Source: Allobosea sp. OK403
Lineage (GTDB): Bacteria > Pseudomonadota > Alphaproteobacteria > Rhizobiales > Beijerinckiaceae
Length of the DNA: 64,000 nt
Direction: 5' to 3'
Assembly (NCBI RefSeq): GCF_900113835.1
Contig: NZ_FOQV01000011.1
Coordinates: 1-64,000, forward strand
The notes under the pieces are model-generated. The model made no database searches. It was not told the origin of the DNA and saw nothing but the letters and a program-made list of their open reading frames with translations. Positions 24,946 through 32,873 of the stretch are shown piece by piece (the first letter of the stretch is position 1; each line of letters opens with the position of its first letter). Both the position numbers and the translations under genes were made by a program.

Positions 24946-26211
24946 ATGCTGCTGGGTGTGATCGCCGACGACATGACAGGTGCGACCGATGTCGCGCTGA
25001 TGCTGAACCGCGCCGGCATGCGCACCGTCCAGGTCATCGGCGCGCCGAGCGCCGGCGCATCGCTTCCCGATGCCGATGCGGTCGTCGTGGCGCTGAAATC
25101 GCGCACCAACCCGGTCGCTGAGGCGGTGGCGGATTCACTTGCCGCCTGCGAGGCGCTGCTGGCGGCCGGCGCGAAGCAGATCCTGTTCAAATACTGCTCG
25201 ACCTTCGATTCGACGGCGCAGGGCAATATCGGCCCGGTCGCGGATGCGCTGATGCGGCGGCTCGGCGCGGAGATGGCGATCATCTGCCCGGCCTTTCCCG
25301 CCAATGGCCGCTCGATCTACCAGGGTTATCTCTTCGTCGGTGCAGTGCCGCTGCATGAAAGCTCGATGAAGGACCATCCGCTGACGCCGATGCGCGATTC
25401 GAACCTGATGCGCTTGATGGCCGCGCAAACCAAGGCGCCTGTCGGCCATGTCGGCTGTGCCACGGTGCTGGCGGGCGCCGAGGCCGTGAAGGCGCGTTTC
25501 GCCGCGCTGGCAGGAGACGGCGCGCGCTATGTCGTCACGGATGCGCTGACCAATGATGATCTGATGGTATTGGGCGAGGCCGTTGCCGGTCATGTCCTGC
25601 TGACCGGCGGCTCCGGCATCGCGATGGGCCTGCCGCAGAATTTCCGCGCGGCCGGGCTGCTGCGGCAGCGCGCCGCGCCTGTGAGCCTGAGCGCGCCGAA
25701 GGGGCGCGCCGGCATCATCTCCGGCAGCTGCTCGACGGCGACGCGCGGGCAGATCAAGGCGGCGGTCGCGGCGGGCTACCCCGCCTTGAAGGTCGACCCG
25801 CTGGCGCTGGCGGCCGGAACGCAGACGGCGGCGCTACTTGCCGCCTGGGCGCTGGCGCAGCCGCAGGACAAGCCCTTCCTGCTCTATTCCAGCGATGATC
25901 CGGCCGAGGTCGCCGCGATCCAGGACAAGCTCGGCCGCGACAAGGCGGGCGAGACGGTCGAGCACGCCTTCGCCGAGACCGCGCGACTCCTCGCCGATGG
26001 CGGCGTCTCCAAGCTGCTCGTCGCCGGTGGCGAGACCTCCGGGGCCGTCGTCCAGGGGCTCGGCATCAGGACGCTGGAGATCGGCCCCGAGATCGATCCG
26101 GGTGTGCCCTGGACGCGCGTCGTCGCCGGTCCCGATCTCGTGATCGCGCTGAAATCCGGCAATTTCGGCACGTCCGACTTCTTCCTCAAGGCCTGGGCCT
26201 TGCTGGATTGA
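24946..26211 (+). CDS. otnK: Four-carbon acid sugar kinase family protein (3-oxo-tetronate kinase, OtnK-like)
   Basis: This 421-residue DUF1537 kinase has the N-terminal domain opening LLGVIADDMTGATDVALMLN and the substrate-side KYCSTFDSTAQGNIGPV. In the C-terminal nucleotide-binding domain, GGSGIAMGLP and LLVAGGETSGAVVQGLG (about 362-378) are diagnostic. Known OtnK enzymes phosphorylate 3-oxo-tetronate in the breakdown of four-carbon acid sugars, followed by OtnC decarboxylase. No otnC or otnI gene is in the window, so the pathway partner is missing or elsewhere, and the substrate may differ. It is followed by the malonyl-CoA decarboxylase gene. Confidence 0.9.
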   Translation: MLLGVIADDMTGATDVALMLNRAGMRTVQVIGAPSAGASLPDADAVVVALKSRTNPVAEAVADSLAACEALLAAGAKQILFKYCSTFDSTAQGNIGPVADALMRRLGAEMAIICPAFPANGRSIYQGYLFVGAVPLHESSMKDHPLTPMRDSNLMRLMAAQTKAPVGHVGCATVLAGAEAVKARFAALAGDGARYVVTDALTNDDLMVLGEAVAGHVLLTGGSGIAMGLPQNFRAAGLLRQRAAPVSLSAPKGRAGIISGSCSTATRGQIKAAVAAGYPALKVDPLALAAGTQTAALLAAWALAQPQDKPFLLYSSDDPAEVAAIQDKLGRDKAGETVEHAFAETARLLADGGVSKLLVAGGETSGAVVQGLGIRTLEIGPEIDPGVPWTRVVAGPDLVIALKSGNFGTSDFFLKAWALLD

Positions 26212-26308
26212 GGGTTTCGGTCCGGTTTCGGGGGGGCGCTTTGCTGGCGCGCGGTTCCCGCGTCACGAAACTCGTATAGGATTGCCTGGCGTTCAACTGG
26301 AGGTCCGC

Positions 26309-27640
26309 ATGGACATGGCGTTTCTCGGAGACCTTCTGACCAGCGTGGCGGATCGCGGCCGGGCGCTGATTGGCTTCGAACGCTTTGCCGGGCGCAACCG
26401 GCCGATCGACCGGCTCTGCGAGGATCTGCTGTCGGGGCGCGGCGAAGCCTCGGGCATGGCGCTGGCGCAAGCCGTCCTGAACGCCTGGGAAGGGCTCGAT
26501 CGGCAGGGCCGGCAGGCCTTCTTCATCATGCTTCAGGAGCGTTTCGGGCCGGATCAGGAGCGATTGGGCAAGGCGATCGAGGCCTATCGCAAGGAGCCCA
26601 GCACGGCTGCGATCGCTGCCTTGCATTTCGCCTCCGAACCGCGCCGGCAGGAATTGCTGCGCCGGCTCAACCTCGCGCCCGACGGCACGCATGTTCTGGT
26701 GCGGATGCGCGAGGCGCTGTTCGAGGCGATGGAGGCCGAGCCCGAGCTCAAGGCCGTTGATAGCGATTTCCGCCATCTCTTCGGCTCCTGGTTCAATCGC
26801 GGCTTCCTGGTCCTGCGCCGGATCGACTGGCGCACGCCCGCCAATGTCCTGGAAAAGATCATCCGCTACGAGGCGGTGCACGAGATCCAGGGCTGGGACG
26901 ATCTGCGCCGCAGGCTGGAGCCGGCCGACCGGCGCTGCTTCGCCTTCTTCCACCCGCAACTCGTCGACGAGCCGTTGATCTTCGTCGAGGTCGCCCTGAC
27001 CGGCGCGATCCCGCACAGCATCGGCGAGCTCCTGAGCGGCGAGCGCGAGGTGCTGTCCGCCCAGGCGGCGACGACGGCCGTGTTCTATTCGATCTCGAAC
27101 TGCCAGGAGGGCCTGCGTGGCATCTCCTTCGGTAATTTCCTGATCAAGCAGGTGGCCGAGGACCTGAAGCGCGAATTGCCGGGGCTCGACACCTTCGTCA
27201 CGCTCTCGCCGGTGCCGGGTTTCGCGCGCTGGCTCGACGGCATCATCGCCGATCCCGGCGATTTCCATCTGAGCAATGAGGAGCGCTCGGAGCTGGCGCG
27301 CCCGGCCAGCGAGACGGGCCTGCTCGACGATCCGGCCAAGGCAAGGCGCGACAAGCTGCTCGGCCAGATGGCGGCGCAATATCTGCTGCGGGCCCGCACG
27401 GCCTCGGGACGCGTCATCGATCCCGTGGCGCGCTTCCATCTCGGCAATGGCGCCAGGCTGGAGCGCATCAATGTCGGCGGCAACCTCTCGGCGCGGGGCC
27501 TGCGCGAAGCCCATGGCGTGATGGTGAATTATCGCTATGACCTCGGCGATATCGAGACCAATCACGAAGCCTTTGCCACCCGCAACACGGTCGTCGCCTC
27601 CTCGAGCGCGCGCAAGCTGCTGCGGCCGGCCGCAAACTGA
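26309..27640 (+). CDS. matA: Malonyl-CoA decarboxylase
   Basis: This 443-residue enzyme converts malonyl-CoA to acetyl-CoA and CO2. It shows the family's helical N-terminal domain (WEGLDRQGRQAFFIMLQERF near 60-80) and the GNAT-like catalytic domain. The latter includes LRRIDWRTPANVLEKIIRYE, AVHEIQGWDDLRRRL, and YSISNCQEGLRGISFGNFLI, which contains the conserved serine/asparagine region. GGAGG precedes the ATG at 26309 by five bases; a start nine codons upstream is open but lacks this. It is 39 bases before the malonyl-CoA synthetase gene, making a two-gene malonate unit without the usual matC carrier or matR regulator. Confidence 0.94.
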   Translation: MDMAFLGDLLTSVADRGRALIGFERFAGRNRPIDRLCEDLLSGRGEASGMALAQAVLNAWEGLDRQGRQAFFIMLQERFGPDQERLGKAIEAYRKEPSTAAIAALHFASEPRRQELLRRLNLAPDGTHVLVRMREALFEAMEAEPELKAVDSDFRHLFGSWFNRGFLVLRRIDWRTPANVLEKIIRYEAVHEIQGWDDLRRRLEPADRRCFAFFHPQLVDEPLIFVEVALTGAIPHSIGELLSGEREVLSAQAATTAVFYSISNCQEGLRGISFGNFLIKQVAEDLKRELPGLDTFVTLSPVPGFARWLDGIIADPGDFHLSNEERSELARPASETGLLDDPAKARRDKLLGQMAAQYLLRARTASGRVIDPVARFHLGNGARLERINVGGNLSARGLREAHGVMVNYRYDLGDIETNHEAFATRNTVVASSSARKLLRPAAN

Positions 27641-27679
27641 ATTCCGACTGACCGGAAACGCCTGAAAGGACCCGAAATC

Positions 27680-29227
27680 ATGGGCAATCACCTGTTCGAC
27701 CTCGTCAGGTCGCGTATCCCCGCGCAGGCTGCGCCTTTCGCGACGCTCGATGACGGCCGCAGCTACAGCTATGCCGACATGGTCGCGGTCTCCGCCCGCT
27801 TCGCCAATGCGCTGGTCGCACTCGGCGTGAAGCCCGGCGACCGCGTCGCGGTGCAGGTCGAGAAGAGCATCGAGGCCTTGATGCTCTATCTCGGCACGGT
27901 GCGTGCGGGCGCGATCTTCCTGCCGCTGAACACCGCCTATACCCCCGCCGAAATCGAGTATTTCCTTGGCGATGCCGAGCCCGCGGTCTTCGTCTGCGAT
28001 CCCGCCAAGGCCGCCGCGCTGAAGCCTTATGCCGACAAGGCCGGTGCGAAGCTGGAGACGCTCGGCGTCTGGCGCTCAGCCGATGTCTCCGCCGGCACGC
28101 TCTCCGACAAGGCTCTGGCTGCGGCGACCGATTTCGCCGATGTCGCGCGCGGGCCCGATGATCTTGCTGCGATCCTCTACACCTCGGGCACGACCGGGCG
28201 CTCCAAGGGCGCGATGCTGAGCCATGACAATCTGGCCTCGAACGCGCTCGCTTTGGTCGACTACTGGCGCTTCACCAAGAGCGACGTGCTGCTGCACGCG
28301 CTGCCGATCTTCCACACGCATGGGCTCTTCGTCGCCACCAATGTCGTGCTGTTCTCGGGCAGCGCGATGATCCTGCTGCCTAAATTCGATCCCGACCAGG
28401 TCTTCAAATATCTGCCCCAGGCGAGCTGCATGATGGGCGTGCCGACCTTCTATGTCCGGCTGCTGCAGGATGCGCGCCTGACCAAGGCGGCGACGCAGCA
28501 TATGCGCCTCTTCGTCTCCGGCTCGGCCCCCTTGCTCGCCGAGACCCATCGCGAATGGCGCGAGCGCACTGGCCATGCCATCCTCGAGCGCTACGGCATG
28601 ACCGAGACCAATATGAACACCTCAAACCCCTATGAGGGCGAGCGGGTGGCGGGCACGGTCGGCTTCCCGCTGCCGGGCGTCAGTGCCCGCGTCACCGACC
28701 CCGAGACGGCCAAGGTGCTGGGCGCCGACGAGATCGGCATGATCGAGGTCAGGGGCCCCAATGTCTTCAAGGGCTATTGGCGCAACCCGGAGAAGACGGC
28801 GGCCGAGTTCCGCGCTGATGGCTTCTTCATCACCGGCGACCTCGGCAAGATCGACCCGGCCGGCTATGTCCACATTGTCGGGCGCGGCAAGGACCTGATC
28901 ATCACCGGCGGCTACAATGTTTATCCCAAGGAGGTCGAGACCGAGATCGACGAGATGCAGGGCGTGGTCGAAAGCGCCGTCATCGGCTGCCCGCATCCCG
29001 ATTTCGGCGAGGGCGTCACCGCCGTCGTGGTGGTGAAGCCCGGCGCGACGATCACCGCCGCCTCGATCGCCAAGACGCTGGAGCAGCGCCTGGCCAAGTT
29101 CAAATTGCCCAAGCAGGTCTTCATCGTCGACGATCTGCCGCGCAACACCATGGGCAAGGTCCAGAAGAATCTGCTACGCGAGACCTATAAGGACATCTAC
29201 GCCAGGCAGATGAAGGCGGGGGAGTAG
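27680..29227 (+). CDS. matB: Malonyl-CoA synthetase (malonate-CoA ligase)
   Basis: This 515-residue acyl-adenylate-forming ligase makes malonyl-CoA from malonate, CoA and ATP. The P-loop YTSGTTGRSKGAMLS is at residues 167-181, the ERYGMTETNMNTSNPYEG adenine/acid-binding stretch lies near 305-320, and the final catalytic lysine is in PRNTMGKVQKN near 495. The methionine-threonine-glutamate motif followed by N-M-N-T-S-N-P is characteristic of MatB within the family. It follows malonyl-CoA decarboxylase, so the pair converts malonate to acetyl-CoA. An inverted repeat follows the stop codon and may terminate the transcript. Confidence 0.94.
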   Translation: MGNHLFDLVRSRIPAQAAPFATLDDGRSYSYADMVAVSARFANALVALGVKPGDRVAVQVEKSIEALMLYLGTVRAGAIFLPLNTAYTPAEIEYFLGDAEPAVFVCDPAKAAALKPYADKAGAKLETLGVWRSADVSAGTLSDKALAAATDFADVARGPDDLAAILYTSGTTGRSKGAMLSHDNLASNALALVDYWRFTKSDVLLHALPIFHTHGLFVATNVVLFSGSAMILLPKFDPDQVFKYLPQASCMMGVPTFYVRLLQDARLTKAATQHMRLFVSGSAPLLAETHREWRERTGHAILERYGMTETNMNTSNPYEGERVAGTVGFPLPGVSARVTDPETAKVLGADEIGMIEVRGPNVFKGYWRNPEKTAAEFRADGFFITGDLGKIDPAGYVHIVGRGKDLIITGGYNVYPKEVETEIDEMQGVVESAVIGCPHPDFGEGVTAVVVVKPGATITAASIAKTLEQRLAKFKLPKQVFIVDDLPRNTMGKVQKNLLRETYKDIYARQMKAGE

Positions 29228-29233
29228 GGCGCT

Positions 29234-29317
29234 CCGTCATTGCGAGCGTAGCGAAGCAATCCAGAGGCGGCAGCGCTCTACGTCTCCTGGATTGCTTCGC
29301 TACGCTCGCAATGACGG
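29234..29317 (+). repeat. Long inverted repeat (CCGTCATTGCGAGCG type), copy 1
   Basis: CCGTCATTGCGAGCGTAGCG and GAAGCAATCCAG face CTGGATTGCTTCGCTACGCT and CGCAATGACGG, with a loop of about 25 bases. It lies between the convergent matB and MBL hydrolase genes and would fold as a strong bidirectional terminator. Other copies are at 30277, 41527 and 61488. Confidence 0.88.
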
Positions 29318-29348
29318 CGCGGTTCCCCATCAAGACGACAACGCAGCC

Positions 29349-30113
29349 TCAAGCCGCGACGCTGGCCCGCAATTCGATCGTCTCGCCATCCCGCGGGATC
29401 AGCAGGCGCTCGCTGCCGATGCCGCGCGCCTCTGCGGCCTGCCGCAGGGCGGCGCGGCTGACCGTGGCGTGGTCGAGCGCTTCCATATGGGTCGCGATCA
29501 CGGTGGCGCGCGGCGCGGCCTCGCAGAGGTCGAGCGTCTGCCCAGCATCCATCACGATCAATGTGCCGTCCCAGAGCGCGCCGCAGGAATGCGTCACGAT
29601 GATGTCGGGGTCGGTCGCCTTCACGGCGTCGAGCAAGGGCGGGTAGAGCACGCTGTCGCCGCACCAATAGAAGGCGGGCTCGCCCGGCGCCTCCAGGCCG
29701 AAGCCCATCACCGGGCCCATCGTCTCGACGACCGCGCCGGTGCCGTGCTGGGCGGGATGCGATTTGAGGATGATCGGGCCGAGCCGGAGATAGCAGTCCA
29801 GCGGCGTGATCGCGCGGAAGCCGGCCTTGGCGATGGTCTCCTCGTCGCCGGCGCGGCAGATCAGCGGCAGGTCCTTGGGCAGGCGCTCCTTGGCGACCTC
29901 GTCGAAATGGTCGGCATGCAGATGCGAGACGATGACGAGGTCGACCCCGGCGAGGATGTCCTCGATCGGCAGCGGCAGATCGACCATGGGATTGTTCGAG
30001 CGGCCGGCGAGGGAGCGCCGGCTGTGGCGCGCCCCGAGATCGGGATCGACGAGGATCGTCCTGCCGGCATAGTTGAGCTTGAGCGCGGCGTTGCGGAGAA
30101 GCTGAAGCTGCAT
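29349..30113 (-). CDS. MBL-fold metal-dependent hydrolase (UlaG/lactonase-like branch)
   Basis: This 254-residue metallo-beta-lactamase-fold protein has the metal motif H64-x-H66-x-D68-H69 in VSHLHADHFDE and further ligands in the HPAQHG and CGDS regions, as in the L-ascorbate-6-phosphate lactonase and YcfU-type branch. It likely hydrolyses a small ester, lactone or phosphodiester in the cytoplasm. AGGAG lies six bases before the ATG at 30113. The frame is open much further upstream, but that part is encoded by the inverted repeat at 30277-30367 and is not genuine. The substrate is unknown. Confidence 0.87.
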   Translation of the reverse strand: MQLQLLRNAALKLNYAGRTILVDPDLGARHSRRSLAGRSNNPMVDLPLPIEDILAGVDLVIVSHLHADHFDEVAKERLPKDLPLICRAGDEETIAKAGFRAITPLDCYLRLGPIILKSHPAQHGTGAVVETMGPVMGFGLEAPGEPAFYWCGDSVLYPPLLDAVKATDPDIIVTHSCGALWDGTLIVMDAGQTLDLCEAAPRATVIATHMEALDHATVSRAALRQAAEARGIGSERLLIPRDGETIELRASVAA

Positions 30114-30276
30114 TGTCGCTCCTGGTTTCGGTAGTGATGGCGGCATTGTCCCGTCATCGCCTCCCGGCAACCAGTTCGAATTTGTGCGGCTATGGCCACA
30201 GATCCGTGAAGTGACGGCAGGCCCTTGGAGGTTCAAAACCGGCTCCAGAGGGGAGAGGATTTCAGCCTGAACCACA

Positions 30277-30367
30277 CCGTCATTGCGAGGAGCAAAGCGA
30301 CGAAGCAATCCAGGGGCGGCAGAGCTCTACGCCCCCCTGGATTGCTTCGCTGCGCTCGCAATGACGG
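30277..30367 (+). repeat. Long inverted repeat (CCGTCATTGCGAGG type), copy 2
   Basis: The left arm CCGTCATTGCGAGGAGCAAA reads through GCGACGAAGCAATCCAG, and the right arm CTGGATTGCTTCGCTGCGCT ends CGCAATGACGG. It shares about 15 bases of upstream flank (CTGAACCACACCGTCATT) with the copy at 41527, so the repeated unit is longer than the stem. The 333-base gap 30114-30446 holds this element, a partial repeat at its right end and otherwise nothing I recognise. Confidence 0.88.
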
Positions 30368-30400
30368 TCTGGATCGTCTTGCTCTGGATCATTGTTCAGA

Positions 30401-30446
30401 CGCGTTTTCTTCACGCGACCCGGTGCCCACTTCGCTTGAAAACGCT
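30401..30446 (-). repeat. Partial palindromic repeat beside the FMN reductase stop codon
   Basis: On the minus strand this reads AGCGTTTTCAAGCGAAGTGG, then GCACCGGGTCGCGTGAAGAA and AACGCG. It is a shorter version of the elements at 3878 and 47843. It begins immediately after the TAA of the FMN reductase gene. Confidence 0.7.
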
Positions 30447-31037
30447 TTATGCCGCGAATTGCCCGTAAGGCACGCTGTTTCGGGCGTTGCGCAGGGCTGT
30501 CGCCCACCAGTGCAATTGCGCCAGCATCATTGCCATCGCCTTCTCCGACGGGTCGGCATCCAGGAGCCTGCCCGACGCGTCGAAGCGGCTCCAGACATTG
30601 GCGAAGCAGACGCCGTCGCGGATCGTCATGGCGTGGAGCTCGGCGAAGACGAGGCGCAGTTGCTCGACGGCGCGCAGGCCACCCGAGACGCCGCCATAGG
30701 AGACGAAGCCGACCGGTTTGCCGCGCCACTCCTCGCCGACCAGATCGATCAGGAACTTCAGGGCGGCGGTATAGCCGCGATTATATTCCGGCGTCGCGAT
30801 GACGAAGCCGTCGGCATGGCCGATGCGCTGCCTGAGCGCTCGCACGGCATCGTGCTCGCCGCGCGGATGCCGCTCCGGCAGGCCGAGCGCGGCCGGGTCG
30901 ATGATGTCGAGATCGAAGGGGCCGTCGCCTTCGATCTGCGCTGCGGCCCAGCCGGCGACCTTGTCGCAGAGGCGGCCTTCACGGGTGCTGCCATAGATCA
31001 GCGCCAGCTTGATCCTGGGTTCGAGCCTGCGATGCAT
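30447..31037 (-). CDS. NADPH-dependent FMN reductase / flavodoxin-fold oxidoreductase
   Basis: This 196-residue flavodoxin-like protein has the FMN phosphate loop IYGSTREGRL near residues 14-23 and the family motif ATPEYNRGYTAALKFLIDLV (about 80-100), then GFVSYGGVSGGLRAVEQ. It reduces FMN or quinones with NAD(P)H in the cytoplasm. The frame extends 31 codons upstream, but the ATG at 31037 precedes the conserved opening. It is divergent from soxR, and its promoter contains the SoxR box in an over-long spacer. The sequence therefore predicts induction by redox-cycling compounds, fitting a quinone-detoxifying role. Confidence 0.9.
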   Translation of the reverse strand: MHRRLEPRIKLALIYGSTREGRLCDKVAGWAAAQIEGDGPFDLDIIDPAALGLPERHPRGEHDAVRALRQRIGHADGFVIATPEYNRGYTAALKFLIDLVGEEWRGKPVGFVSYGGVSGGLRAVEQLRLVFAELHAMTIRDGVCFANVWSRFDASGRLLDADPSEKAMAMMLAQLHWWATALRNARNSVPYGQFAA

Positions 31038-31072
31038 GGGGATGTGCTCCGGTTTGCGTGTCGGGAGCCAGC

Positions 31073-31103
31073 TGTATAAGACCTCAACTATAGTTGAGGT
31101 CAA
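31073..31103 (-). promoter_or_regulatory. SoxR-type promoter of the FMN reductase gene
   Basis: On the minus strand TTGACC (31103-31098) and TATACA (31078-31073) are separated by 19 bases. Promoters controlled by MerR-family activators typically have a 19-20 base spacer that the bound regulator twists into shape. The operator palindrome lies inside this spacer and overlaps the -35 box. The start codon is 36 bases downstream of the -10 box. Confidence 0.8.
31081..31100. promoter_or_regulatory. soxR: SoxR box (operator)
   Basis: ACCTCAACTATAGTTGAGGT is a perfect 20-base palindrome. Its arms CCTCAA and TTGAGG are those of the established SoxR box consensus (CCTCAAGTTAACTTGAGG). It lies 11 bases before the soxR start and within the promoter of the divergent FMN reductase, so one site can serve both activation and autoregulation. 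Confidence 0.9.
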
Positions 31104-31111
31104 GAGCGCAA

Positions 31112-31570
31112 ATGGCGAACGGGCATGCATCTCCCCTGGACGAATTGAGCGTCGGCGAGGTCGCGCGCCGCACCGGGCTCGCCGTCTCCGCGATCCATTT
31201 CTATGAGGCGAAGGGTCTGATCCGCAGCCATCGCAGCGCCGGCAATCAGCGGCGCTATCCGCGCGAGGTCTTGCGGCGGGTTTCGATCATCAAGGTGGCG
31301 CAGCGCACCGGCATGCCATTGAAGACGATCCGCGAGGCCTTCAAGGCGCTGCCGGCCGAGCGCACGCCGACTGTCGCCGACTGGGCGAAGCTCTCCGCGT
31401 CGTGGAAGACGGAGCTGGAGCGGCGCATCGACCGATTGACGCGATTGCGCGACCACCTGACCGACTGCATAGGCTGCGGCTGTCTCTCGGTGAAGGGTTG
31501 CCCCTTGCACAATCCCTGGGACAGGCTGGCCGAGCAGGGGGCGGGGCCACGCCTGCTCGATCCGGATTGA
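31112..31570 (+). CDS. soxR: Redox-sensitive MerR-family activator SoxR
   Basis: This 152-residue dimeric regulator has an N-terminal MerR helix-turn-helix (LSVGEVARRTGLAVSAIHFY at about 12-31, then RRYPREVLRRV), a dimerisation helix, and a 2Fe-2S cluster site C119-x2-C122-x-C124-x5-C130. The cysteine numbering coincides with that of E. coli SoxR. Oxidation of the cluster by redox-cycling drugs activates target promoters. I use the ATG at 31112; an upstream TTG falls inside the operator. The adjacent SoxR box and FMN reductase gene complete a minimal regulon. No soxS is present, as is usual outside enterics. Confidence 0.97.
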   Translation: MANGHASPLDELSVGEVARRTGLAVSAIHFYEAKGLIRSHRSAGNQRRYPREVLRRVSIIKVAQRTGMPLKTIREAFKALPAERTPTVADWAKLSASWKTELERRIDRLTRLRDHLTDCIGCGCLSVKGCPLHNPWDRLAEQGAGPRLLDPD

Positions 31571-31577
31571 GGATTCC

Positions 31578-31656
31578 CGTCATTCTCGGTCGCCGCATTG
31601 CGGCGCGACCCGAGAATCTCCTGAAAGAGATGCTCGGGTCGAGCCCGAGCATGACG
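31578..31656 (+). repeat. Inverted repeat (CGTCATTCTCGG...GAGCATGACG)
   Basis: CGTCATTCTCGGTCGCCGCA leads through CCCGAGAATCTCCTG and AGATGCTCGGGTC to GAGCCCGAGCATGACG. It shares its right half with the copy at 13020-13096. It lies between the convergent soxR and creatininase-family genes. Confidence 0.78.
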
Positions 31657-31673
31657 TTGTCGGCTGCCGCGCC

Positions 31674-32474
31674 TCAATCCGCCTTGTGCAGCTTCGCCAA
31701 CGGAAACCGTGCAACATCGGCCAGAAGCTCGGCAAAACCCTTCGCCTGGAACGCCGCCGTCGCCTTGCCTTTCTCTGCCGTGGCGAGGCTGGCGTCGCCG
31801 GCCGCGCCCGAGGCGTGAACGTCCTGCGCCATCCAGGCGAAGGCGTGCAGCCCGGTCGGCCGCAGCCAAGTGTAGCCCTCCGTCGCCATCGCGATCGTCA
31901 AGGGCTCGAAGCGCTTGGCCTTGCTCATATCGACGAGGTCTGGCCGGAAATGCAGCATCAGCGAGGTCTCGATATCGCCGGCATGGATGCCGTGATTGGC
32001 GTCGAGATCGGCAAAAAGGCCCTGAGGCAGGCCGAAGGCGCGCCAGGCCGTGGTCACGGTGAGCATGCCGAGGCGCACGCGCAATTCGCGCGCGACCACC
32101 TTCATCGGGTCGACATTGCCGCCATGCGAGGTGACGATGACGAGCTTGCGCAAGCCGGCGCGCCTGACGCTCTCGCCGATCTCGATCCAGGCGCTGGTCG
32201 CGGTCTCCCAGGACAAGGTCAGCGTGCCCGGCGAATGCAGATGCTCGTTCGATTTGCAGATCGCCATGGTCGGCAGCACCAGCACGTCGAGCCCGGCCGG
32301 AACGAGCGGCATCGCCTCAGTCAGCATCGCGTTCATGATCGTGGTGTCGACCGAAACAGGCAGATGCGGGCCATGCTGCTCTATCGCCGCTAGCGGCAGG
32401 ACTGCGACGGTGTCGTCGGCGGACAGCCCCTCGAATTCGGTGGTCTTCAGCTCGCCCCAGAAGCGCGCGGTCAT
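31674..32474 (-). CDS. Creatininase-family amidohydrolase
   Basis: This 266-residue creatininase-fold enzyme is metal-dependent and opens cyclic or linear amides. Conserved sites are E32 and H34 in LAAIEQHGPHLP, D43 in SVDTT, the SHGGN stretch near residue 143 and DANHGIHAGDIETS near 182. This group includes creatinine hydrolase, MftE peptidase and the deformylase ArfB, and the sequence does not separate them. AAGGAC lies just before the ATG at 32474; the extension upstream is coded by the repeat at 32511-32560. No creatine or mycofactocin genes are nearby. Confidence 0.88.
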   Translation of the reverse strand: MTARFWGELKTTEFEGLSADDTVAVLPLAAIEQHGPHLPVSVDTTIMNAMLTEAMPLVPAGLDVLVLPTMAICKSNEHLHSPGTLTLSWETATSAWIEIGESVRRAGLRKLVIVTSHGGNVDPMKVVARELRVRLGMLTVTTAWRAFGLPQGLFADLDANHGIHAGDIETSLMLHFRPDLVDMSKAKRFEPLTIAMATEGYTWLRPTGLHAFAWMAQDVHASGAAGDASLATAEKGKATAAFQAKGFAELLADVARFPLAKLHKAD

Positions 32475-32510
32475 GGTTTCGTCCTTGCAGCCAGTGTCAG
32501 GGCGCAATCC

Positions 32511-32560
32511 TAGGGCATCGGCCCGAAAAGTGGGAACCGGTTTTCGGGGCAAGCCGACGC
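32511..32560 (+). repeat. Short palindromic repeat (GCATCGGCCCGAAAAGTGGG type)
   Basis: TAGGGCATCGGCCCGAAAAG is followed by TGGGAACCGGTTTTCGGGGC and AAGCCGACGC. It is nearly identical to 10571-10620. It creates a false N-terminal extension of the creatininase reading frame. Confidence 0.78.
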
Positions 32561-32653
32561 AAGATCAAAAGACGCCGCTGCCTGGCACCTCAGAGGCTGA
32601 CCCGCAATAAATCCAGCATATCAAAGGCGTCTCATCGCTCGCCATCACCCGCA

Positions 32654-32776
32654 CCGTCATTCCGGACAAGCCGCGTTAGCGGCGCCGCTCCGGAATCCAT
32701 CGTAGAGCCAAGCCCATCAAAGGATTGGCCGTCCGATGGATTCCGGATTTCCGCTTTGCTGCGTCCGGAATGACGG
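32654..32776 (+). repeat. Long inverted repeat (CCGTCATTCCGGACAAGCCG type)
   Basis: CCGTCATTCCGGACAAGCCG pairs with TTTGCTGCGTCCGGAATGACGG; the inner part has CCGGAATCCATCG and CGATGGATTCCGG. It sits in the 399-base gap 32475-32873, which otherwise holds only the repeat at 32511 and no gene that I can see. Confidence 0.85.
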
Positions 32777-32873
32777 CGCGTAGATGATCAAGACAGAGCC
32801 AGAGAAATCAGCGGCTTTCATCTCAGTCCAGCCGCTCAGGTTGAGGGCTCGAAGAGATCGAACAGGTGGACCG

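Noticed and set aside
24831..24961. Short frame with AGGAG before it, overlapping the otnK start
   Set aside because: No recognisable protein; it could be a leader peptide, but nothing beyond the ribosome site supports it.
30114..30308. N-terminal extension of the MBL hydrolase reading into the inverted repeat
   Set aside because: The extra residues come from the repeat; the ATG at 30113 has AGGAG and begins at the conserved strand.
32475..32552. Creatininase N-terminal extension containing KPVPTFRADAL
   Set aside because: This peptide is the translation of the GAAAAGTGGGAACCGG palindrome and recurs at other copies of the repeat.
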